DNA of 64,000 bases from CAVSUR01 sp963846005 (GCA_963846005.1 CAWJUH010000001.1:682001-746000); one strand, 5' to 3'. Positions 31,948-40,508 are shown, counted from the first letter of the stretch. Numbers and translations: made by a program. Notes: generated from the sequence alone by a model not told the origin.

Positions 31948-33278
31948 CCGCGGACGGCCCGGGGAACGGCGGCGCCCCGGCGGCTGACGCCGGTCCGGCT
32001 GACCCCGGACCGGGCGTGGCCGGCCCGGGTGCAGCCAGCCCGGGTGACGCCGGCCCGGTGCCCGGGCTGGCCACGGCCCGGCTGTGGGCCGCGTCCCGGT
32101 TCCCCTACCTGGCCTCGGGCCTGTTCGGCGCGCACGTGCGCGCGGCGGCCGGCATCGGCACAGTCGCGGTGGACAGCTCATGGCGGCTGCACGCCGACCC
32201 GGAGCTGACCGCGGGCTGGACGCCCGCGCAGTTCGGCAGCGTGCTGGTGCACCACGTCTGCCACCTGCTGCGTGCGCACGCCGACCGGGCCGGGCCTGCC
32301 GGGGTCGCCCCGGAGCAGGCCGGCACCTGGGTGCGGTGCGCCGACGCGGAGATCAACGACGACCTGGTCCCGGCCGGCCTTGAGCTGCCCGGCGACCCGG
32401 TGCTGCCCCGCCATCTCGGCGCGGAACCCGGGAGGCTGGCCGAGCAGTACTTCGCGGCGGTCCGGCCTGGTGACGGCTTGTGGCGGGAAAATGCAACTCC
32501 GGCGGGCAGCCTGCCCGCCGGTGCCGGGCCGGGCGGGCCGGGCCGCCCCGGGCTGGATTGCGGCAGCGGCGCGGACGGGATGCCCCGCCCGTGGGACGGC
32601 CAGGGCAGTCCCGGCCTCGCGCCCTGGCAGGCGCGGCTGCTGGCCCGGCTGGTCGCCCAGGACACGCTGCGGCACGCCCGGGAGGCTGGCACCGTGCCGG
32701 CCGGGCTGGCGCGCTGGGCCGACGGGCTGCTCAACCCGGTCGTGGACTGGCGGACGGCGCTGGCCGCCGAGCTGCGCCGGGCGGTGGCCGACACCGCCGG
32801 GGCGGTGGACTACTCCTACCGGCGGCCGTCGCGGCGGGCTGGCGCCGCGCCCGGCGTGGTACTGCCCGCGCTGCGCCGGCCGGTGCCCGAGGTGGCCGTG
32901 GTTTGTGACACCTCGGGCAGCATGGGCGACGATCTGCTCGCCGCCGCGCTGGCCGAAGTCGAGGGCGTGCTGCGGGCGGTCGGACTGGCCCGGCAGGTCC
33001 GGGTGCTGGCCTGCGATACCGCGGCCGGCCCGGCCCGCCGGGTCAGCTCGGCCCGGCAGGTCGAGCTGGTCGGCGGGGGCGGCACCGATATGGGCACCGG
33101 GATCGCCGCCGCCGCGGCGCTGCGGCCGCGGCCTGCTATCACCGTCGTGCTCACCGACGGGTACACGCCGTGGCCCGAGGACCCGCCGCGCGGCATGCGG
33201 GTGGTGGTCGGGCTGCTCGGCGACGGCGCGCCGGACGGCCCGCCGTGGGCCAGGGCGGTCCGGGTGCCCGCCGCCTGA
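31944..33278 (+). CDS. vWA-like protein, DUF2201 type
   Basis: This 444-residue protein is the partner of the MoxR ATPase. After ~40 Pro/Ala/Gly residues there is a zincin-like N-terminal domain with LVHHVCHLLRAHADR (about residues 92-107), where the glutamate of a canonical HExxH is histidine. The C-terminal third is a von Willebrand A domain with intact MIDAS residues: DTSGSMG, GGGTDMGTG and VVLTDGYTPW. Proteins of this layout are annotated as vWA-like metallopeptidases or DUF2201. With the catalytic glutamate missing, proteolysis is doubtful and a structural zinc or binding role is more likely. The start overlaps the ATPase stop. Confidence 0.85.
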   Translation: MTADGPGNGGAPAADAGPADPGPGVAGPGAASPGDAGPVPGLATARLWAASRFPYLASGLFGAHVRAAAGIGTVAVDSSWRLHADPELTAGWTPAQFGSVLVHHVCHLLRAHADRAGPAGVAPEQAGTWVRCADAEINDDLVPAGLELPGDPVLPRHLGAEPGRLAEQYFAAVRPGDGLWRENATPAGSLPAGAGPGGPGRPGLDCGSGADGMPRPWDGQGSPGLAPWQARLLARLVAQDTLRHAREAGTVPAGLARWADGLLNPVVDWRTALAAELRRAVADTAGAVDYSYRRPSRRAGAAPGVVLPALRRPVPEVAVVCDTSGSMGDDLLAAALAEVEGVLRAVGLARQVRVLACDTAAGPARRVSSARQVELVGGGGTDMGTGIAAAAALRPRPAITVVLTDGYTPWPEDPPRGMRVVVGLLGDGAPDGPPWARAVRVPAA

Positions 33279-33338
33279 GATGCTGTCCCGGTGGGCGGCG
33301 GTCGGCTTCCGCCCGCGATGCGGACGGAAGGACGCAGC

Positions 33339-34721
33339 ATGGCCGGGCAGCAGGCGGCAGGACGAGCGGGCATCGACGCCGGGCGGCTGGCCGCGCTGAT
33401 CAGCCGGGAGCGCGACGCCTACGCCTCGGCGCACCCGCGCTCGCGCCAGGCGTTCGCCGACTCGGCCGCCAGCCTGCTCGGCGGCGTGCCGATGACCTGG
33501 ATGCGGGAATGGGCCGGAGGGTTTCCGCTGTACCTGGCGCACGCCCGCGGCGCCCGGCTCACCGATCTCGACGGCCTGGAATACGCCGACTTCTGCCTGG
33601 GCGACACCGCCGCGATGGCCGGCCACTCCCCCGCCCCGGTCGCCCGCGTGCTGGCGCAGCGCTACGCAGCGGCCGGCGGCGCCACCACGATGCTGCCGAC
33701 GCAGGATGCCGCCTGGGTCGGCGCCGAGCTCGGCCGCCGGTTCGGGCCGCAGTTCTGGAGCTTCACGCTGACCGCGACCGACGCGAACCGGTGGGCCATC
33801 CGGATCGCCCGGCACCTGACCGGCCGGCCGAGGATCTGCGTCTACAGCTACTGCTACCACGGCAGCGTGGACGAGGCGTTCGCGGTGGCCGGGCCGGACG
33901 GCGCGGTGTCCCGGGACGGGAACGTGGGCGCGCCCGCCGACCTCGCGCTGACCACCCGGGTCGCCGAGTTCAACGACGCCGAGGGGCTGGAGCGCGAGCT
34001 GGCGCACGGCGACGTGGCCGCGGTGCTGATGGAGCCGGCCCTGACCAACATCGGGATCGTGCTGCCCGGGCCGGGCTACCTGGCGGCGGTGCGGCGGCTG
34101 ACCCGCGAGCACGGCACGTTGCTGATCAACGACGAGACGCACACGTTCAGCGCCGGGCCGGGCGGCTGCACGCAGGCCTGGGGGCTGGAGCCCGACATCG
34201 TGACGATCGGCAAGTCCATCGCCGGCGGCATCCCGGCCGGGGCGTACGGGCTGGCCGGGGCGCTGGCCGAGCGGATCCTGGCCGACCCGGGCGCCGACAT
34301 CACCGACACCGGCGGCGTCGGCGGCACGCTGGCCGGCAACGCGCTGTCGGTCGCGGCGATGCGCGCCACCCTGGAGGAAGTGCTCACCGACGGGGCGTTC
34401 GCCGGCATGATCGCGCTGGCCGGCCGGTACGCCGCCGGGGTGCGCAAGGTGCTGGCCGATCACGGGCTGCCGTGGACGATCACCCAGCTCGGCGCGCGCG
34501 CCGAGTACCGGTTCTGCCCGCAGCCGCCGCGCTCGGGCGGCGAGTCGGCGGCCGCGACCGACCGGGAGCTGGAGGAGTACCTGCACCTGTACCTGCTCAA
34601 CCGGGGCATCCTGATCACCCCGTTCCACAACATGGCGCTGATGTGCCCGGATACCGCCGCCGCCGACGTGGATGCGCACACCGAGGTGTTCGCGGCCGCG
34701 GCGGCCGAGCTGGTCGCGTGA
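33339..34721 (+). CDS. class III aminotransferase, glutamate-1-semialdehyde aminomutase-like
   Basis: This is a PLP-dependent fold-type I class III transaminase of 460 residues. The ATG at 33339 follows GGACGGAAGGA; the frame opens slightly earlier, at 33291. The PLP lysine is in DIVTIGKSIAGGIPAGAYG, and the preceding NDETHTF holds the usual aspartate/glutamate pair. GVGGTLAGNALSVAAM matches the conserved glycine-rich loop. It is similar to HemL but is not in a haem cluster and is likely a paralogue acting on another amino acid; the substrate is unknown. It is followed by a hydrolase and a GNAT with 4-base stop/start overlaps, so all three are probably cotranslated. Confidence 0.88.
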   Translation: MAGQQAAGRAGIDAGRLAALISRERDAYASAHPRSRQAFADSAASLLGGVPMTWMREWAGGFPLYLAHARGARLTDLDGLEYADFCLGDTAAMAGHSPAPVARVLAQRYAAAGGATTMLPTQDAAWVGAELGRRFGPQFWSFTLTATDANRWAIRIARHLTGRPRICVYSYCYHGSVDEAFAVAGPDGAVSRDGNVGAPADLALTTRVAEFNDAEGLERELAHGDVAAVLMEPALTNIGIVLPGPGYLAAVRRLTREHGTLLINDETHTFSAGPGGCTQAWGLEPDIVTIGKSIAGGIPAGAYGLAGALAERILADPGADITDTGGVGGTLAGNALSVAAMRATLEEVLTDGAFAGMIALAGRYAAGVRKVLADHGLPWTITQLGARAEYRFCPQPPRSGGESAAATDRELEEYLHLYLLNRGILITPFHNMALMCPDTAAADVDAHTEVFAAAAAELVA

Positions 34722-35772
34722 CGGCGCCCGCGTCCCCGGCCGGGCCCGGCCGGCGCGCTGGGAGGCGCCCGGCGCGTTCGCCGTTGCCGACGGCGTGCAC
34801 CGGATCCCGCTGCCGCTGCCGAACGACGGGCTGCGCGCGGTCAACGTGTACGCGATCGAGGACGACGGCGGCCTGGTCATGATCGACTCTGGCTGGGCGC
34901 TGGCCGAGGCCCGCCAGCAGCTGGAGACGGCGCTGGCGGGCCTCGGCTACGACCTGCGCGACGTGCGGCAGTTCCTGATCACGCACGCGCACCGGGACCA
35001 CTACACGCTCGGCACGGTGGTGCGGCGGCTGCTCGGCACCAAGGTCGCGCTCGGCGCCGGGGAGGCGCCGGTGCTGGGCGCGGTCCGGGCGGCCAGGCCC
35101 GGCCATTTGGCCGGCCCGCTGCTGGACCGGCTGCGGGCCGGCGGCGCGGCCGGGCTGGTCGAGGAGCTGGAGCAGTACGCCGGCGCGCATCCGCGGGAGC
35201 GGATCGACCCGCGGATGTGGGACGACCCGGACGAGTGGCTGCACGACGGGACCAAGATCGAGCTGGCCGGGCGGGTGCTGCGGGTCATCGCCACGCCCGG
35301 CCACACCCGCGGGCACGTGGTGTTCCACGACCCCGGAGCAGGCCTGCTGTTCTCCGGCGACCACGTGCTCCCGCACATCACCCCGTCGATCGGGTTCGAG
35401 TCGGTGCCCTCGTACCGGGCGCTGGCGGAATACCTGGAGTCGCTGGCCGTGGTCGGGGAGCTGGCCGACTGCCGGATGCTGCCGGCCCACGGGCCGGTGC
35501 AGCCGCGCACCCGCGGCCGGATCTCCGAGCTGCTCGAGCACCACCGGGTGCGGCTGGAGGCGACGCTGGCGGCGGTGGCGGGCGGCGCGGTGACCGCGCT
35601 GGAGGTGGCGCAGCGGCTGCCGTGGACCAGCCGCGAGCGGGCGTTCGCCGACCTGGACCGGTTCAACCAGATGCTGGCCGTGAACGAGACGATCGCGCAT
35701 CTGCAGGTGCTGGCCGAGCGGGGCGAGCTGCGGGTGAGAAGGACCGGCGGCGTGCTCTGCTTCGCGCTGTGA
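34718..35772 (+). CDS. metallo-beta-lactamase-fold hydrolase (start region frameshifted)
   Basis: This is an MBL-fold hydrolase of about 350 residues. The metal motif THAHRDHYTLG, the next histidine in ATPGHTRGHVVFH, the aspartate in LLFSGDHVLPH and the last histidine in LPAHGPVQ are all present. The C-terminal ~70 residues resemble the winged-helix tail of LACTB2-like proteins. A GTG at 34718 overlaps the aminotransferase stop (GTGA) but is in another frame from WEAPGAFAVADGVHRIPLPLP. A -1 shift at about 34750-34760 (GGCCGGCGCGC) would join them; otherwise translation must begin upstream at 34672. Substrate unknown; thioester or lactone-type hydrolysis is common in the family. Confidence 0.82.
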
Positions 35773-36269
35773 GCGGCGCGGTGGCGGCGGTCGTGCCGAT
35801 GACCGAGGCGCACGCCGCGGCCGTGCTGGCCATTTACCAGGCCGGGATCGACGAGGGCGACGCCACATTCGAGACCGCGGCGCCGGACTGGGAGGCGTTC
35901 AGCGCGGCCCGGCTGCCCGGGCACCGGTTCGTGGCCGTGGACGGCTCCGGCGCGGTGCTCGGCTGGGTCGCGGCCTCGGCGGTCTCGGACCGGTGCGCCT
36001 ACACCGGGGTGGTCGAGCACTCGGTCTACGTCGATCCGGCCGCGCGCGGCCGCGGCGCAGGCCGGGCGCTGCTGCAGGCGCTGATCGCCTCGGCCGAGGG
36101 GGCGGGCATCTGGACCATCCAGTCCGGGATCTTCCCGGAGAACGCGGCCAGCATCGCGCTGCACCAGGCGCTCGGGTTCCGGGTCGTCGGCACCCGGGAG
36201 CGGCTTGGCCGGCATCACGGCCGGTGGCGTGACGTCGTGCTGCTGGAGCGCCGCAGCCCGGTCATCTGA
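35769..36269 (+). CDS. GNAT N-acetyltransferase, phosphinothricin-acetyltransferase-like
   Basis: This is a GNAT acetyltransferase of 166 residues. The GTG at 35769 overlaps the hydrolase stop. Family marks are MTEAHAAAVLAIYQAGIDEG at the N-terminus, VVEHSVYVDPAARGRGAGR (motif A, acetyl-CoA pyrophosphate loop) and ENAASIALHQALGFRVVG (motif B). These place it with the PAT/Bar subfamily, which often acetylates amino acids such as methionine sulfoximine or phosphinothricin. The close coupling to the aminotransferase suggests the substrate may be a related amino compound; this is inference. Confidence 0.9.
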   Translation: MSGAVAAVVPMTEAHAAAVLAIYQAGIDEGDATFETAAPDWEAFSAARLPGHRFVAVDGSGAVLGWVAASAVSDRCAYTGVVEHSVYVDPAARGRGAGRALLQALIASAEGAGIWTIQSGIFPENAASIALHQALGFRVVGTRERLGRHHGRWRDVVLLERRSPVI

Positions 36270-36320
36270 CCGCCGCCGGGGCACGGCCGCCGCGGGCCCT
36301 CCGGCGGCCCCGGCACCGCC

Positions 36321-36364
36321 CCGTGGATGTGACGGCGAGGGTCACCGGTGCCCGTGAATGTGAC
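36321..36364 (+). repeat. 13-bp direct repeat pair
   Basis: CCGTGGATGTGAC (36321-36333) and CCGTGAATGTGAC (36352-36364) recur 31 bases apart in the convergent gap between the GNAT and MocR genes. No function is evident. Confidence 0.5.
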
Positions 36365-36437
36365 ATCCAGGGGGCGGGCCCGGGCCCGGCCGGCTCGCCA
36401 GCGGCCATCGGGCCGGTCGGCCGGCGGGCGAGGCCAG

Positions 36438-37832
36438 CTACCCGCCCGCCAGCACGGCGGCGAGGATCTGCGCGGCCCGGGACAGCTCGGGCGGTTCGGC
36501 GGCCGCATACGACAGCCGCAGGTAGGGGCCGGGAGCCTCGGCCGGGAACGAGGCCCGGCCGGGATTGATGGCCAGGCCGCGGCCCGCCGCGGCATCCGCC
36601 ACGGCCGCGTCGGAGCACCAGTCGGGCAGCCGCAGCCACAGGTGCACCCCGCCGCCGGGCACGAGGTCCAGCGCGCAGCCGGGCAGCTCGCGCGCAATCG
36701 CCGCGGCCAGGGCGTCCCGCCGCTCGCGCAGCGCACGGCGGACGCTGCCGAGGTGCCGCGGCCATCCGGGCGCGGTCAGCACGTCCACGGCAACCTGCTG
36801 CAGCACCGGGGCGACGAACAGGTCGTCGCTGATGCGGCCGCGGCGCAGCCGGGCGAGCACCGGGCCGCGCGCGGCCAGTCCGGCCACCCGCAGCCCGCCG
36901 GCGACCGGCTTGGTCAGGGACCGCAGGTAGATGACATGCCCGTCCCGGTCGGCCGCGGCCAGCGGCGGCGGTGACGGGGCGCCGAGGTCCAGGTCGCGCA
37001 TCCAGTCGTCCTCGACCAGGAACGCCCCGTGCCGGGCGACGCTGTCCAGCACGGCCTCGCGGCGGCCCGCCGCGAGCACGGTCCCGGCCGGGTTGCCGTA
37101 CCGGGGCTGCAGGTAGGCCAGCCGCGCCCCGGTCCGGGCCAGCGCGTCGGCCAGCGCATCGGGCAGCACGCCGTCCCGGTCGGCGGGCACCGGCACCAGG
37201 CGCAAGCCGGCCGCCCGGGCCGCGGCGAGCGCGCCCACGTAGGTCGGCGACTCCACGATGAGCGGGTCGCCGGGGGCCGCCAGGTGCCGGAACACCGCGG
37301 ACAGCGCGGCCTGCCCGCCCGAGGTGATCAGCACGTGCTCGCCGGTGTGCGGGCCGCCGATCTCGGCCGCGAAATGGCCGCGCAGCTCGGGCAGGCCCTG
37401 CGGGGCGAGCCGGCTCCAGCCCTGCGGCCGCCGCGCGGCCCGGGACGCGGCCGTGGCGAGCAGGCCCAGCGGCTGCAGCCGCTCGTCGAGGAATCCGCTG
37501 GCCAGCGACAGCATCCCCGGTGGTGCCGGGTCGATGAGCCGCTCCAGGTCCGGGCTGAGCCCGGCCTTGCTGCCGAGGGCCAGCGTCTGCCAGGCCACGT
37601 CCGCGGGAGCAGCCGCGGCCCGGCGCGGCGCGGTGTAGGTACCGCTTCCCGGCCGGGTCACGACCAGCCCGCGGCGGGACAGCTCAGTGAGCATCCGCTG
37701 CACCGTGGCCGGGCTGAGGCGGTAGCGCTGCTGCAGGTCACGGTAGGACGGCAGCTTGCTGTGCGCCGGCAAAGAGCCGACCAGCTGCTCGATCTGGGCG
37801 AGAGCGGTCTCCCCGCTGCTATCCTGATTCAT
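36438..37832 (-). CDS. MocR-type GntR regulator with aminotransferase domain
   Basis: This is a PdxR/MocR family regulator of 464 residues. An N-terminal GntR winged helix (residues ~5-75; LPSYRDLQQRYRLSPATVQR and VVTRPGSGTYTAPRR) is fused to a class I aminotransferase-like domain. The PLP lysine is in IYLRSLTKPVAGGLRVAG, with YGNPAGTVL and VEDDWMRDLDLG as expected. MocR proteins usually bind a PLP-amino acid adduct and control a divergent gene. Here that gene is the EamA transporter, whose ATG overlaps this gene's ATG by two bases, so the promoter and operator must lie inside the coding ends. The start is well supported by homology (NQDSSGETALAQIEQL). Confidence 0.92.
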   Translation of the reverse strand: MNQDSSGETALAQIEQLVGSLPAHSKLPSYRDLQQRYRLSPATVQRMLTELSRRGLVVTRPGSGTYTAPRRAAAAPADVAWQTLALGSKAGLSPDLERLIDPAPPGMLSLASGFLDERLQPLGLLATAASRAARRPQGWSRLAPQGLPELRGHFAAEIGGPHTGEHVLITSGGQAALSAVFRHLAAPGDPLIVESPTYVGALAAARAAGLRLVPVPADRDGVLPDALADALARTGARLAYLQPRYGNPAGTVLAAGRREAVLDSVARHGAFLVEDDWMRDLDLGAPSPPPLAAADRDGHVIYLRSLTKPVAGGLRVAGLAARGPVLARLRRGRISDDLFVAPVLQQVAVDVLTAPGWPRHLGSVRRALRERRDALAAAIARELPGCALDLVPGGGVHLWLRLPDWCSDAAVADAAAGRGLAINPGRASFPAEAPGPYLRLSYAAAEPPELSRAAQILAAVLAGG

Positions 37833-37843
37833 GAGAGTCAATA
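37820..37843. promoter_or_regulatory. back-to-back leaderless promoter candidates
   Basis: The ATG of the EamA gene (37831-37833) and the ATG of the MocR gene (37832-37830, minus strand) overlap. TATCCT (37820-37825) ends 5 bases before the EamA ATG. On the minus strand TATTGA (37843-37838) ends 5 bases before the MocR ATG. Both are placed where a -10 box of a leaderless transcript would be. No ribosome site precedes either ATG. Confidence 0.45.
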
Positions 37844-38829
37844 GAAGCACTTCTGTCGTCGGCAGGAAAGCGCCTGATGCCGCACTGCTGCTCGGCGCGC
37901 TTGGCGTGGTGTGCTTCAGCCTGACCTTCCCGGCCACCAAGATGGCCGAGACGGCGTTCAGCCCGGTCGTGGTGGGCGTCGGCCGGTCGGTCGTCGGCGC
38001 CATCGCGTCAGCGCTGATCCTGACGGCGCGGCGCCAGCCGCTGCTGCCCCCGCGCGACATCCTGCCCCGGATGCTGGTGGTCGCCGCCACGGTCGGGATC
38101 GGGTTCGGGCTGCTGTCCGGGCTCGCCCTGCACCAGGTCGACAGCGTGCACGGCGCGGTGCTGACCGGGCTGATCCCGGCGGCCACGGCCGGGATGGCGG
38201 TGCTGCGGGCCGGCGAGCGGCCGCGGCCGGCCTACTGGGCCGCGCTGGCGCTCGGCCTGGCCGTGGTGATCGGGTTCGCGGTGGTACAGGGCGGCGGGCG
38301 GCTGCGCGCCGGGGACCTGCTGCTGCTCGCGGCCATGGCGGTGGCCGGGCTCGGCTACGCCGAAGGGGCAGCGCTGGCCCGCGAGCACGGCGGGTGGCGG
38401 GTGATCTGCTGGGCCATGATCCTGGCCCTGCCGGCCACCGGCCCGGTCACCGCCTGGGCCGTCGTGACCGGCCCGGTGCCGGGCCGGATGTCCGCGGCCG
38501 CGGTGGCGAGCTTCGGCTACGTCGGCCTGGTGTCGGTGTGCCTGGGCTTCTTCGCCTGGTACCGGGGCCTGGCCCTCGGCGGGGTGGCCCGGGTGGGCAA
38601 GCTCCAGCTGGCCCAGCCGGGCCTCACGCTCGGCTGGTCGGCGCTGCTGCTCGGCGAGCACGTCGGCTGGCTCAGCGCCGCGGCGGCCGTCGCGGTCATC
38701 GCCGCCACCGCGGTCGGCCGCAACGCCCGCGTCGACCCGCGCCCCGTCCCGAGCGGCAGGCCCGGACCCGGCGGCCGGCCCGGACCCGGCCGCGGACCCG
38801 GCCTCCGGCCGGGCGGCGCGAACCGGTGA
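37831..38829 (+). CDS. EamA/DMT-family transporter
   Basis: This is a drug/metabolite transporter superfamily protein of 332 residues with ten hydrophobic segments in two EamA halves. GVVCFSLTFPATKMAETAF opens the first half and YVGLVSVCLGFFAWYRGLALGG marks the second, followed by QLAQPGLTLGWSALLLGEHV. The last ~30 residues are a Pro/Gly-rich cytoplasmic tail. Pairing with a divergent MocR regulator is a recurring actinobacterial arrangement, suggesting export of an amino acid or of a compound sensed as a PLP adduct. The substrate is unknown. Confidence 0.9.
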   Translation: MRVNRSTSVVGRKAPDAALLLGALGVVCFSLTFPATKMAETAFSPVVVGVGRSVVGAIASALILTARRQPLLPPRDILPRMLVVAATVGIGFGLLSGLALHQVDSVHGAVLTGLIPAATAGMAVLRAGERPRPAYWAALALGLAVVIGFAVVQGGGRLRAGDLLLLAAMAVAGLGYAEGAALAREHGGWRVICWAMILALPATGPVTAWAVVTGPVPGRMSAAAVASFGYVGLVSVCLGFFAWYRGLALGGVARVGKLQLAQPGLTLGWSALLLGEHVGWLSAAAAVAVIAATAVGRNARVDPRPVPSGRPGPGGRPGPGRGPGLRPGGANR

Positions 38830-38924
38830 AGGGACCCGCCACGGGGTCGTGATGGGACCCGCCACCGGGCGCTGACCCGGTGCGGTACGGGCCGCGGCCC
38901 GCGTGCTGCGGCGGCGGGGGCGGT

Positions 38925-38930
38925 TAGGGT
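38925..38930 (+). promoter_or_regulatory. -10 box of a likely leaderless ligD-type gene
   Basis: TAGGGT ends six bases before the ATG at 38937 and no Shine-Dalgarno sequence is present. This is the usual spacing for leaderless transcripts in actinobacteria. Confidence 0.5.
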
Positions 38931-38936
38931 GCTCAC

Positions 38937-40508
38937 ATGGCTGATCGCAAGGAGATCGTGCAGGTCGCAGGGCGGCAGGTGCCGGTCAGCAACCCGGACA
39001 AGGTCTTCTTCCCGCAGGCCGGGCACACCAAGCTGGACCTGATCCGGTACTACCTGGCGGTTTCCGGCGGGGCGCTGCGCGGGGTGGCCGGGCGGCCGAT
39101 GGTGCTCAAGCGGTTCGTGCACGGCGCGGACGGGGAGGCGTTCTTCCAGAAGCGGGCGCCGGCCTCGCGGCCGGACTGGATTGACACCGTGACGCTGAGC
39201 TTCCCGTCCGGGCGCACCGCCGAGGAGGTGGTGGTCACCGACGAGGCCCAGCTGGCCTGGGTGCTCAACCTCGGCTGCATCGACCTCAACCCGCACCCGG
39301 TGCGGGCCGCCGACCTCGATCACCCCGACGAGCTGCGGGTCGATCTCGACCCGGTGCCGGGCGTGGAGTGGGCGCAGATCGTCCGGGTGGCGCTGGTCGC
39401 GCGGGAGGTGCTGACCGGCTACGGGCTGGCCGGCTGGCCGAAGACCTCCGGGTCGCGGGGCATCCACGTGTACTGCCGGATCGAGCCGAGGTGGACGTTC
39501 GCGCAGGTCCGCCGGGCCGCGGTGGCGCTGGCCCGGGAGATAGAGCGGCGGGCCCCGGCCGATGCGACCTCGCGCTGGTGGAAGGAAGAACGGCACGGCG
39601 TCTTCGTCGACTACAACCAGAACGCCAAGGACCGGACCGTGGCCTCGGCCTACTCGGTGCGGCCGGTCGCCGACGCGCGGGTGTCGGCCCCGCTGGCCTG
39701 GGACGAGGTGCCCGGGTGCCGGCCGGAGGAGTTCACGCTCGCGACCATGCCCGCCCGGTTCGCCGCGATCGGCGACCCGTGGGCCGAGATGGACCGCTCC
39801 GCCGGGTCGCTGGAGCCGCTGCTGGAGCTGGCCGCCCGGGACGAGGCGGCCGGGCTGCCGGACGCGCCCTGGCCGCCGCATTTCGGCAAGCAGCCGGGCG
39901 AGGAGCGCCGGGTGCAGCCGTCGAAGCGGCGTCCCGAACCAGCCGCAGAAGGCGCGGGAGGCGCGGGAGGCGCGGACGCGGCCGGAAGCGAGGACACGAC
40001 CGGCCGGGCCAGCGGGCGGCGGCGCAGCACGATGCCGCTGATCGAGGTGACCAGGGCGGCCAGCAAGGACGAGGCGATGGCCGGGCTGGAGCGGTGGAAG
40101 CAGCGCCACCCGGACGCCTGGGCCCGGCTGGACCCGGCCGACGTGCTGGTCGACGCGATGCGCGGCCGGTACTCGACCTGGACCAGGATCCGGCTGAACC
40201 TGCGCAATATCCCGGCCGGCCAGCGCCCGCCGCAGGAGGCGCTGGAGGCCGACTACGACCCGTGGGCCGGCCATCCGGCCGGCCGGCGGCCCCCGGCGCC
40301 AGTCCGCGCGGCCGCGGGCCGCGATAAACCCCCGGCCCGCCCTGCGCGGCCGCGCGAACGAGCACGGGCTGCCGCGCCCAGCTGCGCCGCGGCCTACTCC
40401 CCCGCGGCCTGCTCCCCCGCGGCCTGCTCCCCCGCGACCTGCGGCATGACCTCGCCGGCCAGCAGCTCCAGGTGGCCGAGGTCGTGCAGGTCGAGCACCT
40501 GCAGGTAG
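38937..40508 (+). CDS. LigD-type polymerase (NHEJ primase-polymerase)
   Basis: This is a stand-alone archaeo-eukaryotic primase-type polymerase of the LigD family, used in non-homologous end joining. Residues ~1-300 carry the domain: VSNPDKVFFPQAGHTKLDLI at the N-terminus, the metal-binding RVDLDPVPG, WPKTSGSRGIHVYC, and DYNQNAKDRTVASAYSVRP. An Ala/Gly/Pro linker leads to a second conserved block (TRAASKDEAMAGLERWKQRH to EADYDPWAG) seen in many actinobacterial versions. No ligase or nuclease domain and no ku gene is present in the window. The frame runs on to 40508, 115 bases antisense to the neighbouring gene; the natural stop near 40300 may have been lost. Confidence 0.85.
   Translation: MADRKEIVQVAGRQVPVSNPDKVFFPQAGHTKLDLIRYYLAVSGGALRGVAGRPMVLKRFVHGADGEAFFQKRAPASRPDWIDTVTLSFPSGRTAEEVVVTDEAQLAWVLNLGCIDLNPHPVRAADLDHPDELRVDLDPVPGVEWAQIVRVALVAREVLTGYGLAGWPKTSGSRGIHVYCRIEPRWTFAQVRRAAVALAREIERRAPADATSRWWKEERHGVFVDYNQNAKDRTVASAYSVRPVADARVSAPLAWDEVPGCRPEEFTLATMPARFAAIGDPWAEMDRSAGSLEPLLELAARDEAAGLPDAPWPPHFGKQPGEERRVQPSKRRPEPAAEGAGGAGGADAAGSEDTTGRASGRRRSTMPLIEVTRAASKDEAMAGLERWKQRHPDAWARLDPADVLVDAMRGRYSTWTRIRLNLRNIPAGQRPPQEALEADYDPWAGHPAGRRPPAPVRAAAGRDKPPARPARPRERARAAAPSCAAAYSPAACSPAACSPATCGMTSPASSSRWPRSCRSSTCR
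40389..40437. repeat. 15-bp tandem repeat shared by two convergent genes
   Basis: About three copies of a 15-base unit (GCGGCCTGCTCCCCC) lie in the overlap of two convergent genes. They encode SPAAC repeats on the plus strand and GEQAA repeats at the C-terminus of the minus-strand LLM enzyme. Confidence 0.8.

Noticed and set aside
33170..34882. 570-codon plus-strand frame overlapping the aminotransferase
   Set aside because: It is the out-of-frame shadow of the aminotransferase gene. Only its last codons (the GTG at 34718) may matter, as the start of the hydrolase.
36321..36364. Possible third copy of the 66-bp element (TCACCGG...GTGAATGTGAC)
   Set aside because: Spacing and the TGTGACTGG core do not match the two aligned copies; only short words are shared.
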